Below are positions 24,007 through 33,007 of a DNA stretch of 60,044 bases, piece by piece. Location: contig CAZFQS010000020.1 of NCBI GenBank assembly GCA_964521285.1, forward strand, positions 1 through 60,044. The letters are read 5' to 3'. The notes under the pieces were generated by a model. That model had not been told where the DNA came from and did not search any database. It saw nothing but the letters and a program-made list of their open reading frames with translations. Every line of letters starts with the position of its first letter. The first letter of the stretch is position 1. The translations under genes were made by a program, and so were the position numbers. The stretch is from G020354785 sp964521285 (lineage in GTDB: Bacteria > Bacteroidota > Bacteroidia > Bacteroidales > UBA10428).

Positions 24007-25686
24007 ATGAAACGAACATTAATTATTTTAAATCCCGGATTATTGATTCTGTTTATCATTATAGTCTTCTTGGGATCATGCATGAAAGATAAACTCGATT
24101 TTGAAAAAGTATCAAACCGTATTGAATATAATCCGCATTTTAATGCCCCCCTTATTAAAGGATCATTTTCAATTGAGGATTTGGTTAGTGACGATGAGGA
24201 TTCGGTTCTGGAATTCCGGGGCGAAGAGGTTATATTCTTTTTAAGAATGGATTCGATCTTCATGCTTGATGTATCGGATCTTATAAATATTCCGGAGCAG
24301 TCTCCTGTTATTTATCATATGCCTGCTGACCCGATTATCATAGATATACCCGCGGAAGAAAAGGACACTATAGAACAGCAGGAGCAATATGAAATATTAC
24401 TTGAAAATAATGTTCGCATAGATAGTGTTTTTCTGCTCACAGGGGATTTAAATATTGATATCACTTCTACATTTAATATTGATGGACTTTTAAGGATTAA
24501 TATACCTTCAATCTATGTTAATAATGTACAATTTGATGAATACGTACCCTTAAGTGCAAGAACTAACGGAGAATTTCACACAACTGAGACATTTCCCCTG
24601 GACAATGCAAGAATCATCCCCGAAAGTTCAATAACAGGACATAGTTATCTTGATATTTATTTCACGATTTATGTAGATGCAGAACCCGGTGACACAATCA
24701 GAGCCAATAGTTACACAGATATCGTCTTTACGATTGAGGGATTACAGGATTTTGAAACATTATTTGGTTATGCAGGAGAAAAAATATTTACCAGAGATAC
24801 TATTATAGAGATTGATTTAGGCATGCTTGAAGGTGTTAGCGGGACATTTGCAATAACTAATCCAAAGATAAATTTGAATTATGAACATACATTTGGATTA
24901 CCTATGGGATTTAATATGAAGATTAAAGGTTTTTTCGAGGATGGTGATAGTGTTATTTTAGATCGGGGAACGGACACAATGAATGTATCATTGGACTATA
25001 TATCACCCGAAGCCAGTGGAGTAACTGTTTTTGACAGGAGTAATACTCCAAATATTGATGAGTTTCTCGTATTTCCTGCTCCTGATGAAGTTGGGTATAA
25101 TCTTTCAGTTGCTGCTAATCCTGGTAAGGATACAACAATAAATAATTATGTACTTTATAACAGTGAAATAATATATAATATGGAAGTTGAGATTCCACTT
25201 GAATTCAGGGCTGACTTGCAGTTCAGGGATACATTGAAATTTGATTTGGCAGAAGATACAGTTGAAGAGATCGATTATATTGAATATGCGAGATTATATT
25301 ACATTTTCAGGAATGAATTTCCAGTTAATGTGGATCCTTACCTGGTACTTTATGATTCAATAACAGATACCAAAATAGATACGATTAGGCTAAATGAAAC
25401 CGGGGATAATTATTTCATTACTGCAGCACCGGTAGATTCTGAAGGTGAAACTATCATTGAACAGGTCAGAGAATTTGAAGGGATGACAGACCTTGATGAA
25501 GATAAGATATATAAGTTGCTTAATGACGCAAATAAATTAATTATTGCAGGAATTTTCAGCTCTTATGATCCTGGTAATGTAAGTTCAGTAAAAATTTTAA
25601 AGAGCTATAAACTTGATTTTAAATTTGGTCTTGATATTAAAATTCATTACGTAGATTATCTTGATACTGATACGTTAAAAAATTAA
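24007..25686 (+). CDS. Lipoprotein of unknown function
   Basis: 559 residues with a lipoprotein signal: hydrophobic stretch then FLGSC, lipidated Cys at about residue 25. The mature part is acidic and beta-rich, without membrane segments. Segments such as FNAPLIKGSFSIEDLV, GDLNIDITSTFNIDGLLRINIPSI and TFAITNPKINLNYEHTFGLPMGFN suggest tandem Ig-like beta-sandwiches. It lies 20 bp downstream of the propeller-tailed protein and 2 bp upstream of the DUF5723-like barrel. The operon therefore encodes one inner-membrane, one lipid-anchored and one outer-membrane protein, consistent with a trans-envelope assembly (inference). Confidence 0.75.
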   Translation: MKRTLIILNPGLLILFIIIVFLGSCMKDKLDFEKVSNRIEYNPHFNAPLIKGSFSIEDLVSDDEDSVLEFRGEEVIFFLRMDSIFMLDVSDLINIPEQSPVIYHMPADPIIIDIPAEEKDTIEQQEQYEILLENNVRIDSVFLLTGDLNIDITSTFNIDGLLRINIPSIYVNNVQFDEYVPLSARTNGEFHTTETFPLDNARIIPESSITGHSYLDIYFTIYVDAEPGDTIRANSYTDIVFTIEGLQDFETLFGYAGEKIFTRDTIIEIDLGMLEGVSGTFAITNPKINLNYEHTFGLPMGFNMKIKGFFEDGDSVILDRGTDTMNVSLDYISPEASGVTVFDRSNTPNIDEFLVFPAPDEVGYNLSVAANPGKDTTINNYVLYNSEIIYNMEVEIPLEFRADLQFRDTLKFDLAEDTVEEIDYIEYARLYYIFRNEFPVNVDPYLVLYDSITDTKIDTIRLNETGDNYFITAAPVDSEGETIIEQVREFEGMTDLDEDKIYKLLNDANKLIIAGIFSSYDPGNVSSVKILKSYKLDFKFGLDIKIHYVDYLDTDTLKN

Positions 25687-25688
25687 TT

Positions 25689-27170
25689 ATGAAAACCCTG
25701 ACAGAAATAATTATGGCAAATTTTAGAATTGTAATTCTGAAAATAATTGCATTGTTTTTTTATATTATCCTTTCAGGAGGAGGATATATTACGGCACAGC
25801 AAAGTAATATTCTGTATTTTATGGACGGCGTGCCCCAGTCATACCTGGTAAATCCTGCAAATCAGCCGCGATGTAATTTATATATAGGAATACCCGCAAT
25901 TTCTCCATTCCAGGTATTTATAGGGAACAGTAGTCTGAGCGTCAGTGATATTATGTGGTATGAGAATGATTCCACGAGGCTTTTTTATAATACCCTGACA
26001 GCCCAGGAAGATTTTTTAAATAATCTAGGGAAGAGTAATTTTATATCTACCGAGTTAAGTACTAATATTTTTTCATTCGGATTTAAGTCAGGTGAAATAT
26101 ATTATACATATGATTTGACCGAGAGAGTATCTTTCAGGGGATCATATCCAGGTGATTTATTTAAGTTTTTTCTGGAAGGTAATGAACGTGGTGATGAATT
26201 TGATATGAGCAGTACAGGAGTTGAGGCAGTTGGATTCATGGAATTTGCAGCAGGAGTTACACACTCAGTAAATGATCAGCTGAAACTTGGTTACAGAGGG
26301 AAGATTTTATTCGGACATGCAAATATTTCAACAAGGAGAACGGATCTAAAGCTAATAACAGAGGAGGTTTGGACTATACGTTCCAAATTTGAAGCAAATG
26401 CTACCTTACCAGGGATAAATATACCTACAGATGAAGAGGGAAATTTTACTTTTAGTGATATTGAGAGTCAGGAAAATTTAAACACATCGGACTATATCAA
26501 AATGGCAACCGCGAATAAAGGATTAGCTATTGATTTGGGAGTACATTATAAGCCAATAGATAATCTTACACTGGCAGCAAGTCTTCTGGATATAGGTTTT
26601 ATCAGGTGGAAAAATAATACTTATAATATTTCCCAGGATGTGGAATACATTTATGATGGTATTGAATTTGATTATAGCAGAAGGGACAGTGTTTTTGAAG
26701 ACTTTCTGGATACACTGGATAATACTTTTATTTTTAATAATACACAGGAGCCTTATACTTCATTCCTGGGAGCTAAACTTTATTTGGGAGCAAAATACCA
26801 GATAATAGAGGAAATAAGCGTAGGTCTTTTATCCCGTACCGAGATCTTTAAAGGACGAATAAGGGAGCAACTGGCTCTTTCTGCTAATTTCTATCCTATA
26901 AAAGAGATAGCTGCATCATTAAGTTATTCAGTTATGAATAAATCTTTCAATAATTTTGGTATCGGGTTATCATTTAAGCCAGGGCCTTTCAATATTTATT
27001 TAATAACTGATAATATTCCATTAAACTTTGCAGTTGAACAGTCTTCAGGTATACCAATCCCCAATAAAACAAGAGCACTTAATTTCAGATTCGGTTTTAA
27101 CCTGGTCTTCGGCTGTGATAAAGAGAAAGCAAAAATGAAAGATCAGCCGCTGGTCAGGTCTGTTTTATAA
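25689..27170 (+). CDS. Outer-membrane beta-barrel protein, DUF5723-like
   Basis: 493 residues. The N-terminus is long, and a second in-frame ATG at 25713 (MANFRIVILK) may be the true start. The hydrophobic core ends at TAQQ, a likely signal-peptidase site. The mature start NILYFMDGVPQSYLVNPANQPRCNLYIGIP is typical of DUF5723, and the rest alternates as a 14-strand FadL/PorV-type barrel (GVTHSVNDQLKLGYRGKILFG, FGIGLSFKPGPFNIYLITDNIP). It ends soon after FRFGFNLVFG with a short charged tail. It follows the lipoprotein by 2 bp. Family members are found throughout Bacteroidota and lack a known role. Confidence 0.8.
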   Translation: MKTLTEIIMANFRIVILKIIALFFYIILSGGGYITAQQSNILYFMDGVPQSYLVNPANQPRCNLYIGIPAISPFQVFIGNSSLSVSDIMWYENDSTRLFYNTLTAQEDFLNNLGKSNFISTELSTNIFSFGFKSGEIYYTYDLTERVSFRGSYPGDLFKFFLEGNERGDEFDMSSTGVEAVGFMEFAAGVTHSVNDQLKLGYRGKILFGHANISTRRTDLKLITEEVWTIRSKFEANATLPGINIPTDEEGNFTFSDIESQENLNTSDYIKMATANKGLAIDLGVHYKPIDNLTLAASLLDIGFIRWKNNTYNISQDVEYIYDGIEFDYSRRDSVFEDFLDTLDNTFIFNNTQEPYTSFLGAKLYLGAKYQIIEEISVGLLSRTEIFKGRIREQLALSANFYPIKEIAASLSYSVMNKSFNNFGIGLSFKPGPFNIYLITDNIPLNFAVEQSSGIPIPNKTRALNFRFGFNLVFGCDKEKAKMKDQPLVRSVL

Positions 27171-27320
27171 ACTTGTTGTACTGTAATTAATATCCGGCTG
27201 CACGATTTTATTTATTTGCTTTTGTCTGAACTGTCCAATATTCTATCCTAAATATTTAACTTTTTTGGACGCCTTCTGTTTAAAAGATATTAATTTTAAG
27301 GATTATTAATTAAGTATAAG

Positions 27321-27572
27321 GTGCAATTCTTAAGAATCATATTAATACTGATAATTATTTATTATCTGGGTAAATTAATTGTAAGGTTCATTTTTCCTTA
27401 CTTTTTTCAGAGATATGTAAATAAAAGAACCGGGAATTATTCCGGCAGTCATCAATACTCAAAACAAAAGAATAAAAGAGAGGGTGAAATTACTATAGAT
27501 TATATTGATAAGAAAGAGAAAAAAATAAGTAAAGATAAAGGCGAATACATAGATTTTAAGGAGGTTAAATAA
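27321..27572 (+). CDS. DUF4834 family small membrane protein
   Basis: 83 residues starting with GTG at 27321. No in-frame ATG fits the hydrophobic start. A single N-terminal transmembrane helix (about 4-24, IILILIIIYYLGKLIVRFIFP) is followed by a basic, disordered tail ending in GEITIDYIDKKEKKISKDKGEYIDFKEVK, the conserved signature of this phylum-specific family. Function unknown. It is convergent with mlaF across 10 bp, and no promoter was confidently identified in the 150 bp upstream. Confidence 0.8.
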   Translation: MQFLRIILILIIIYYLGKLIVRFIFPYFFQRYVNKRTGNYSGSHQYSKQKNKREGEITIDYIDKKEKKISKDKGEYIDFKEVK

Positions 27573-27582
27573 GTGATATTTA

Positions 27583-28335
27583 TTATTTTAAGTTTTTTAT
27601 TTTTTTAGCCAGGTTTGAAGCAAAAACAAAATCATTTAAATATTTATCATCTGAATTTAAGATCTCATTTCTTGTACCTTCCCAGCATTTAAATCCTTCA
27701 TGGATAAAAACCACTTTTTCCCCTATTTCCATTACTGAATTCATGTCATGGGTATTGATAATTGTAGTTATATTCAGTTCATGAGTTATTTTGCTGATTA
27801 GGTTATCAATTACTAATGCAGTCATAGGATCAAGTCCTGAATTTGGCTCATCGCAAAAGAGATACTTGGGGGATTGTACAATAGCTCTGGCAATACCTAC
27901 GCGTTTTTTCATGCCGCCACTTAGTTCAGCCGGATAAAGTTGATTGACATTTTCAAGTTCTACCATTTTCAGGCAGGAATTTACCCGTTCCAGTTTTTCT
28001 TCATATGTCATATTGGTATACATTTCCAGTGGAAATATTATATTTTCCTGAACTGTAAGGGAGTCAAAAAGAGCGCTTCCCTGAAAGAGCATACCCATCT
28101 CTTTACGTAATTCCTGTTTTTTGTATTCTGACATACTTATGAAATCCCTGCCATCAAAATATATTGCCCCTGTATCAATACCGTGTAGGCCGACAATTGC
28201 CTTCATAAGGACCGTTTTACCTGATCCGCTTCTGCCAATTATTAAATTTGTAATACCCTGGTCAAATGTTACAGATATGTCAGTGAGCACTAACTCTTTT
28301 CCAAAAGATTTATAAACATTTTTTACTTCAATCAT
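27583..28335 (-). CDS. mlaF: ABC transporter ATP-binding protein (MlaF-like)
   Basis: A 250-residue ABC ATPase of the phospholipid-transport type. Walker A is GRSGSGKTVLM, Q-loop LFQGSALFDSLTVQEN, signature ELSGGMKKRVGIARA, Walker B YLFCDEPNSGLDP, and H-loop NTHDMNS. The GGMKKR and DEPNSGLDP forms are characteristic of MlaF. It partners the permease encoded just upstream (TAATG overlap) to energise lipid movement between inner and outer membrane. The usual third gene, an MCE-domain mlaD, does not follow; a DUF4834 gene converges instead. Confidence 0.92.
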   Translation of the reverse strand: MIEVKNVYKSFGKELVLTDISVTFDQGITNLIIGRSGSGKTVLMKAIVGLHGIDTGAIYFDGRDFISMSEYKKQELRKEMGMLFQGSALFDSLTVQENIIFPLEMYTNMTYEEKLERVNSCLKMVELENVNQLYPAELSGGMKKRVGIARAIVQSPKYLFCDEPNSGLDPMTALVIDNLISKITHELNITTIINTHDMNSVMEIGEKVVFIHEGFKCWEGTRNEILNSDDKYLNDFVFASNLAKKIKNLK

Positions 28336-29075
28336 TATGTCAGCATTAACTGTGTTATAATAACATCAAACATCAAAATAAGTATACAGCTATAAACTAC
28401 TCCTTTAGTACTTGCCCGGCCTACTTCCAATGCGCCGCCTGTTACAAAATAACCATAAAAAGCAGACACTGAAGTGATAATAAAAGCGTATACAACTGTT
28501 TTAACAAGGGCATAGGTAATATAAAAAGGTTCGAACCAATACTGGATACCATAAATATAATCTGCCGATGAGACTGCTCCGGTAATAATTGCTGCGAGCC
28601 ATCCTCCAAAGATCCCAACCAGCATGCTTATAATTGTAAGAAACGGATTGAATATCATTGCAGCAATAATTTTAGGCAGAATCAGGTAGCTGGCTGAGTT
28701 AACCCCCATCATTTCCAGAGCATCTATCTGCTCGGTTATTCTCATATGTCCTATTTCTGATGCAATATTTGAACCTATTTTCCCTGCCAGTATTAAGCCT
28801 ACCATAGTGGAAGAAAATTCCAGCAGGATGGTATCCCTGGCAGTAAGTCCGATTAGGTAAAGAGGTATCCATGAACTCTCAAGATTATAGCGTGTTTGCA
28901 GAGTTATAACTGCTCCGATAAAAATGGAAATAATTATAACAATTCCAATTGAATTAACTCCAAGATTCTCGATTTCTCTTATAGTCTGTTTTAAGTAAAT
29001 TTTTGTCTTTTCAGGCTTTGAAAATACCCGGAATATTAATATAACATATTTACCAAAAGCAATAAGGATTCCCAT
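28335..29075 (-). CDS. mlaE: MlaE-family lipid ABC transporter permease
   Basis: 246 residues with five to six transmembrane helices. Conserved segments are GVNSIGIVIIISIFIGAVITLQ, VGLILAGKIGSNIASEIGHMRITEQIDALEMMGVNS (the family hallmark, about residues 109-144) and PKIIAAMIFNPFL. It forms the membrane channel of the Mla-type phospholipid transporter with MlaF. The stop codon overlaps the mlaF start by one base. It is transcribed divergently from manC across a 212-bp AT-rich gap in which I see no clear promoter element. Confidence 0.93.
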   Translation of the reverse strand: MGILIAFGKYVILIFRVFSKPEKTKIYLKQTIREIENLGVNSIGIVIIISIFIGAVITLQTRYNLESSWIPLYLIGLTARDTILLEFSSTMVGLILAGKIGSNIASEIGHMRITEQIDALEMMGVNSASYLILPKIIAAMIFNPFLTIISMLVGIFGGWLAAIITGAVSSADYIYGIQYWFEPFYITYALVKTVVYAFIITSVSAFYGYFVTGGALEVGRASTKGVVYSCILILMFDVIITQLMLT

Positions 29076-29287
29076 ATCTGATGATTTTTTTATATTTATA
29101 AAAAATTAATACCGAATATATCAGAAATTCTGACATATCTTTAGTATTTATAAGATAAATTTATGTCTAAATTAAATTATATTATTTATATAACTAATCA
29201 AAGTCTGTTTGAGTATAAAAAACAGAATTTATACCTTAATTAAATTTATTATATTAGAAGTCTATAATTTAAATAATATTTTAGTAT

Positions 29288-30382
29288 ATGAAAGACAATA
29301 TGTTCTCCATAATTATGGCGGGTGGTATTGGAAGTCGTTTTTGGCCACTTAGCAGGATGAAAAACCCGAAACAGTTCCTCGACATTTTAGGGACCGGTAA
29401 GACTTTACTGGAACAAACTTTCAATAGAATCAGGAATGTCATACCACAGGAAAATATTTTTATTGTAACAAGCAATGATTATGGCAGTATTGTTAAGAAA
29501 CAAATACCTGAAATTAAAGAAGAACAAATACTTCTGGAACCTAAGAGATGCAATACGGCCCCCTGTATAGCCTATGCAAACTATAAAATACAGAAGATAT
29601 GTCCTGATGCCAATATTATTGTAGCACCATCAGATCATATAATATTAAAAGAAAATGAATTTCATGATGTATTGAAGAAAGGACTGGCATTTGTTAGTGA
29701 GAACGATTGCTTATTAACCCTGGGAATTCAGCCTAGCAGGCCGGAAACAGGTTATGGTTATATTCAAATTGAGGGTGATAAAAAAACAATTGAATTGAAT
29801 AAAAGTTTCAGAAAAGTAAAAACTTTTACTGAAAAACCGGACTTAAAGATGGCTGAGTTATTTATAGACAGTGGTGATTTTTTCTGGAATTCCGGTATTT
29901 TTTTCTGGTCATTAAAGTCAATAATGAATGCATTTGGGAAGTATTTAGTTGAGATTGATAATTTGTTTAAGGAGGGAATTGATTACTATTTAACAGACAA
30001 AGAGGATGATTTTATACGAAGAACATATCCCAGGTGCAGAAATATTTCAATTGATTACGGCATAATGGAAAAAGCTGATAATGTATTTGTTTTATGTTCA
30101 GATTTTGGATGGTCTGACCTGGGAACCTGGGGCTCCCTTTATGAGAATCTTAAAAAGGACAGAGAATCTAATTCTATAACAGGTAAGAATGTATTCGTAT
30201 ATGATACCAAAAAATGTCTGATTAACGTTCCTGATGACAAGCTGATAGTTGTTCAGGGGCTTAATGATTATATACTTGTGGAATCAGACAATATGTTATT
30301 AATATGCAAGAAAAAAGACGAACAGAAGATAAAAAGATTTGTAAATGATATCAGACTGGAAAAGGGAGAAGACTTTATGTAA
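29288..30382 (+). CDS. manC: Mannose-1-phosphate guanylyltransferase
   Basis: A 364-residue nucleotidyltransferase that makes GDP-mannose from GTP and mannose-1-phosphate. The N-terminal activating loop is AGGIGSRFWPLSRMKNPKQF, followed by EPKRCNTAPCIAYA, APSDH (metal-binding Asp), the sugar-binding PETGYGYIQ, FTEKPD, FFWNSGIFFW and IDYGIMEKA, then the short left-handed helix end. The fused phosphomannose isomerase domain of the long ManC type is absent, as is usual in this phylum. GDP-mannose here can feed Gmd/Fcl at 5210-7496. A terminator follows directly. Confidence 0.94.
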   Translation: MKDNMFSIIMAGGIGSRFWPLSRMKNPKQFLDILGTGKTLLEQTFNRIRNVIPQENIFIVTSNDYGSIVKKQIPEIKEEQILLEPKRCNTAPCIAYANYKIQKICPDANIIVAPSDHIILKENEFHDVLKKGLAFVSENDCLLTLGIQPSRPETGYGYIQIEGDKKTIELNKSFRKVKTFTEKPDLKMAELFIDSGDFFWNSGIFFWSLKSIMNAFGKYLVEIDNLFKEGIDYYLTDKEDDFIRRTYPRCRNISIDYGIMEKADNVFVLCSDFGWSDLGTWGSLYENLKKDRESNSITGKNVFVYDTKKCLINVPDDKLIVVQGLNDYILVESDNMLLICKKKDEQKIKRFVNDIRLEKGEDFM

Positions 30383-30413
30383 TAAAAAAAGCTCTCAGTT
30401 TCGAGAGCTTTTT
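30383..30413. terminator. Bidirectional rho-independent terminator between manC and gldN
   Basis: AAAAAAAGCTCTC-agtttc-GAGAGCTTTTTT: a GCTCTC/GAGAGC stem (extended by A-T pairs) is flanked by A7 on one side and T6 on the other, so it acts for both convergent transcripts. It sits 1 bp after the manC stop and 30 bp after the gldN stop. Confidence 0.9.
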
Positions 30414-30442
30414 TATAATATTTTTACAGGGTTGTATCAATG

Positions 30443-31309
30443 TTAATATTCCCAGAGGTCGTGTTCAACTTCAAATAGCCATTCCTTTTGTTTATCAGCT
30501 TCCAGAAGAGCATCCAATCCTATTGCATAAGATATTATTCTTCTATTATTATACACGTTGGACACTCCTATTATAAAGCCGCTGAATCTCCTTTGCATCA
30601 TGAAGTCATCAAATGAAATTCTCTGTGCATCATTATACTGATTAAATATTTCATGATTTGTGAGTAGTGGCCTAACTTCCGGATAATATACCCAGAAGGT
30701 TTGTTTCTTTAAAATTAAATCAGTAGGCAGTCCCTGGTCATCAAGCTGATTATATACTCTGATAGGATTGATTCCTACAATCCTTACCTTCATAACTGAA
30801 TGGTTCTTATCAAAGAACCATTTCTCCTTTATCATAATTTGTTTTACTTCATCTGTTTTTCTTTCCTGTGTAATAACCATATCTTTTATTTCCCCTGTAT
30901 TTATATCTTGTGTGGGTATCGTATCTACGCCGGCTTCAAAGACTTCATCTATCTGATCTCTTGTCATGGGAATAGTAAATTCATTTAAAGGATCGTCCGT
31001 TGAAAATGCTCGTATGCCTTCATTATCTATACCATATAAAAGTAAATCAATCAAATTCATTCTGTCGCCAATAGGATGAGTAGGATAATATAATGCCAGG
31101 TTTTGTTTTTGCTTCAAATCTATTATTCTATATACGTCTTTTGCCCACATAACGTCAGCTTCTCTAACGTATGCATAAGGTACGGGCATTTTATTCGGGA
31201 TATGTTCCCTTACATAAACCTCTGTTTTAATATCCTGAGCAGTTAATTTTACGAACGAAACTGTCATTAAAGATAATCCGATAAACAAAGTAACAACTCG
31301 TTTCATCAT
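30443..31309 (-). CDS. gldN: Type IX secretion/gliding protein GldN (PorN)
   Basis: 288 residues with an N-terminal signal peptide ending near TAQD. The mature sequence contains YVREHIPNKMPVPYAYVREADVMWAKDVYRIIDLKQKQN, a strongly conserved opening of GldN/PorN, and later WFFDKNHSVMKVRIVGINPI and the WVYYPEVRPLLTNHEIFN segment. GldN forms the periplasmic ring complex with GldK at the outer membrane and contacts the GldM trans-envelope shaft. Last gene of the porP-gldKLMN cluster, 15 bp after gldM. Confidence 0.95.
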   Translation of the reverse strand: MMKRVVTLFIGLSLMTVSFVKLTAQDIKTEVYVREHIPNKMPVPYAYVREADVMWAKDVYRIIDLKQKQNLALYYPTHPIGDRMNLIDLLLYGIDNEGIRAFSTDDPLNEFTIPMTRDQIDEVFEAGVDTIPTQDINTGEIKDMVITQERKTDEVKQIMIKEKWFFDKNHSVMKVRIVGINPIRVYNQLDDQGLPTDLILKKQTFWVYYPEVRPLLTNHEIFNQYNDAQRISFDDFMMQRRFSGFIIGVSNVYNNRRIISYAIGLDALLEADKQKEWLFEVEHDLWEY

Positions 31310-31324
31310 ATATAGGTTTTAAGT

Positions 31325-32974
31325 TTAATTTATTCTAAAATTTATTGTCTGCAGATTTCTAACACTACCATCCGGACCTACTGCTTTAATGTCCTGAATA
31401 TATAATGGACTACCCTTTGATAATCCCTTTATAATATCTTTTTGTTTTTGTGTAAAACGGTTGCTTTCTGATACTGCATCCCTGACGAATCCCTGTACGA
31501 TAGTAAGCACTTTGAATTCTGTTACCGTAAATGTCAAGTCGAACTCAAAATTTTCCATTACAGCTGCGACACCAGACTGGGCAAGCAGAACATTTTTATT
31601 TATTGCTCCTCCAGTTTGATTGTTAACCATTGCCTGGGGTGTTGGCACTGTTTTGACCCTGAATTCTTTTCTGTCCACTTCACGTTTAACCCCGTCAATG
31701 TCAGCGCTTACGATAACAAAACTATTTCCGGGCCTTCTGGGCCGTACAATCCATGCGCCTCTGGACCTTGTTATCGTACCATTAGTCATATTTGCATATA
31801 CTTTATCGGGAGGTACTCCTGCAACAGAGATATCAACCGGATTGTCAACACCCAGATAAAACAGATTCATTTTAGTTGGTGAAACAACAACATTACCCTC
31901 AGCTACCTGAAAGGTTTCTGTAAATGGTCTTCTTATAGGATCGCCCCCCGGGCCGGGTATCTCAATTATCCCGCCCCATTTTCTATAGCCCATGCTGGTT
32001 CCTCTTATCCGGTAAACACCCTTTCCTCCTTCAACGGGAAGACTTTGATAATCGAGCCCTTCTTTTCTTTCATAATTTATATTTCCCATCTCGTCCCTCA
32101 CCATTGCATAGGGCTTATCACCCTGGGCTATCCATACTTTAGGATCTTGTGTTGTATCTCTGGCAGCTAAGAATATCTGGGCCTGATAATCATTTCCCTT
32201 GATAATATAATTTGAATTATGAACAACTACTGCTTCAATTTCGTTAAACTTTACAGCTCCTGCTTCTATTTGTGCATAAAGATATTTTATTACCTCTGAC
32301 TCTGCATTTCTTATATCTATCTGAAGGCTGGACATTATTGCCAGAAAGCCAACCAATGGAGTATGGCCGAATTTATATTCTTCCCATCTAAGTTTATCTT
32401 TGGTCTTGCCTCGCAGGTGCTCAGCCTGGGGGTTATCAGTATTTAAACTGTTTATAATTGATTCTCTTAACTGTACATTTTCTTCTTTAACTAAATTAAG
32501 TAAGAAACTTCTGTAATCGGCAATCATATTTTTTAGTTTAGTTGCTTTACAGTCCTCTCTATATTCACTGCCTATCATTATCCTTTTGGGAGTATCATAA
32601 TTTTCTATAGATTCAATTAAATCTCTATGGATTATATCGCCTTCTACTGCTTTTTCATCCCCGGCTTCAATGACAACTTCAATTTTTAAATCCTGTATAT
32701 GTTTATATAATTTATCTGCTTCTTCTTTTACTTCCAGCGCCATATTTCTCCAGTTACTTACTTTAGCCTCATTTATTGCATACTGCTTATCAAAATCTTT
32801 ATAAATCTCTTCACTTTTATCCTGGATTGTTTTTGCTGTTTTATTTAATCCCTCATCAATTATCGAGAAGGCATCCAGTACGGTTGTTGATACATTTAGT
32901 GCCAAAAGGGCGGTCAGCACTAAATACATCATACCAATCATTTTCTGTCTCGGGGTTTCCTTAGCTTTAGCCAT
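31325..32974 (-). CDS. gldM: Type IX secretion motor protein GldM (PorM)
   Basis: 549 residues. The cytoplasmic N-terminus MAKAKETPRQKMIGMMYLVLTALLALN leads into one transmembrane helix (about 13-31), then a large periplasmic part that in relatives forms four domains (D1 helical, D2-D4 beta). D1 is rich in charged helices (about 40-215). The later beta domains carry GKGVYRIRGTSMGYRKWGG and FNLFYLGVDNPVDISVAGVPPDKV-like strands. With GldL it makes the proton-driven inner-membrane motor that powers secretion and, in motile species, gliding. 33 bp after gldL. Confidence 0.96.
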   Translation of the reverse strand: MAKAKETPRQKMIGMMYLVLTALLALNVSTTVLDAFSIIDEGLNKTAKTIQDKSEEIYKDFDKQYAINEAKVSNWRNMALEVKEEADKLYKHIQDLKIEVVIEAGDEKAVEGDIIHRDLIESIENYDTPKRIMIGSEYREDCKATKLKNMIADYRSFLLNLVKEENVQLRESIINSLNTDNPQAEHLRGKTKDKLRWEEYKFGHTPLVGFLAIMSSLQIDIRNAESEVIKYLYAQIEAGAVKFNEIEAVVVHNSNYIIKGNDYQAQIFLAARDTTQDPKVWIAQGDKPYAMVRDEMGNINYERKEGLDYQSLPVEGGKGVYRIRGTSMGYRKWGGIIEIPGPGGDPIRRPFTETFQVAEGNVVVSPTKMNLFYLGVDNPVDISVAGVPPDKVYANMTNGTITRSRGAWIVRPRRPGNSFVIVSADIDGVKREVDRKEFRVKTVPTPQAMVNNQTGGAINKNVLLAQSGVAAVMENFEFDLTFTVTEFKVLTIVQGFVRDAVSESNRFTQKQKDIIKGLSKGSPLYIQDIKAVGPDGSVRNLQTINFRIN

Positions 32975-33007
32975 ATTCTATTAATTGGCGGTTTTACAGT
33001 TATAATT

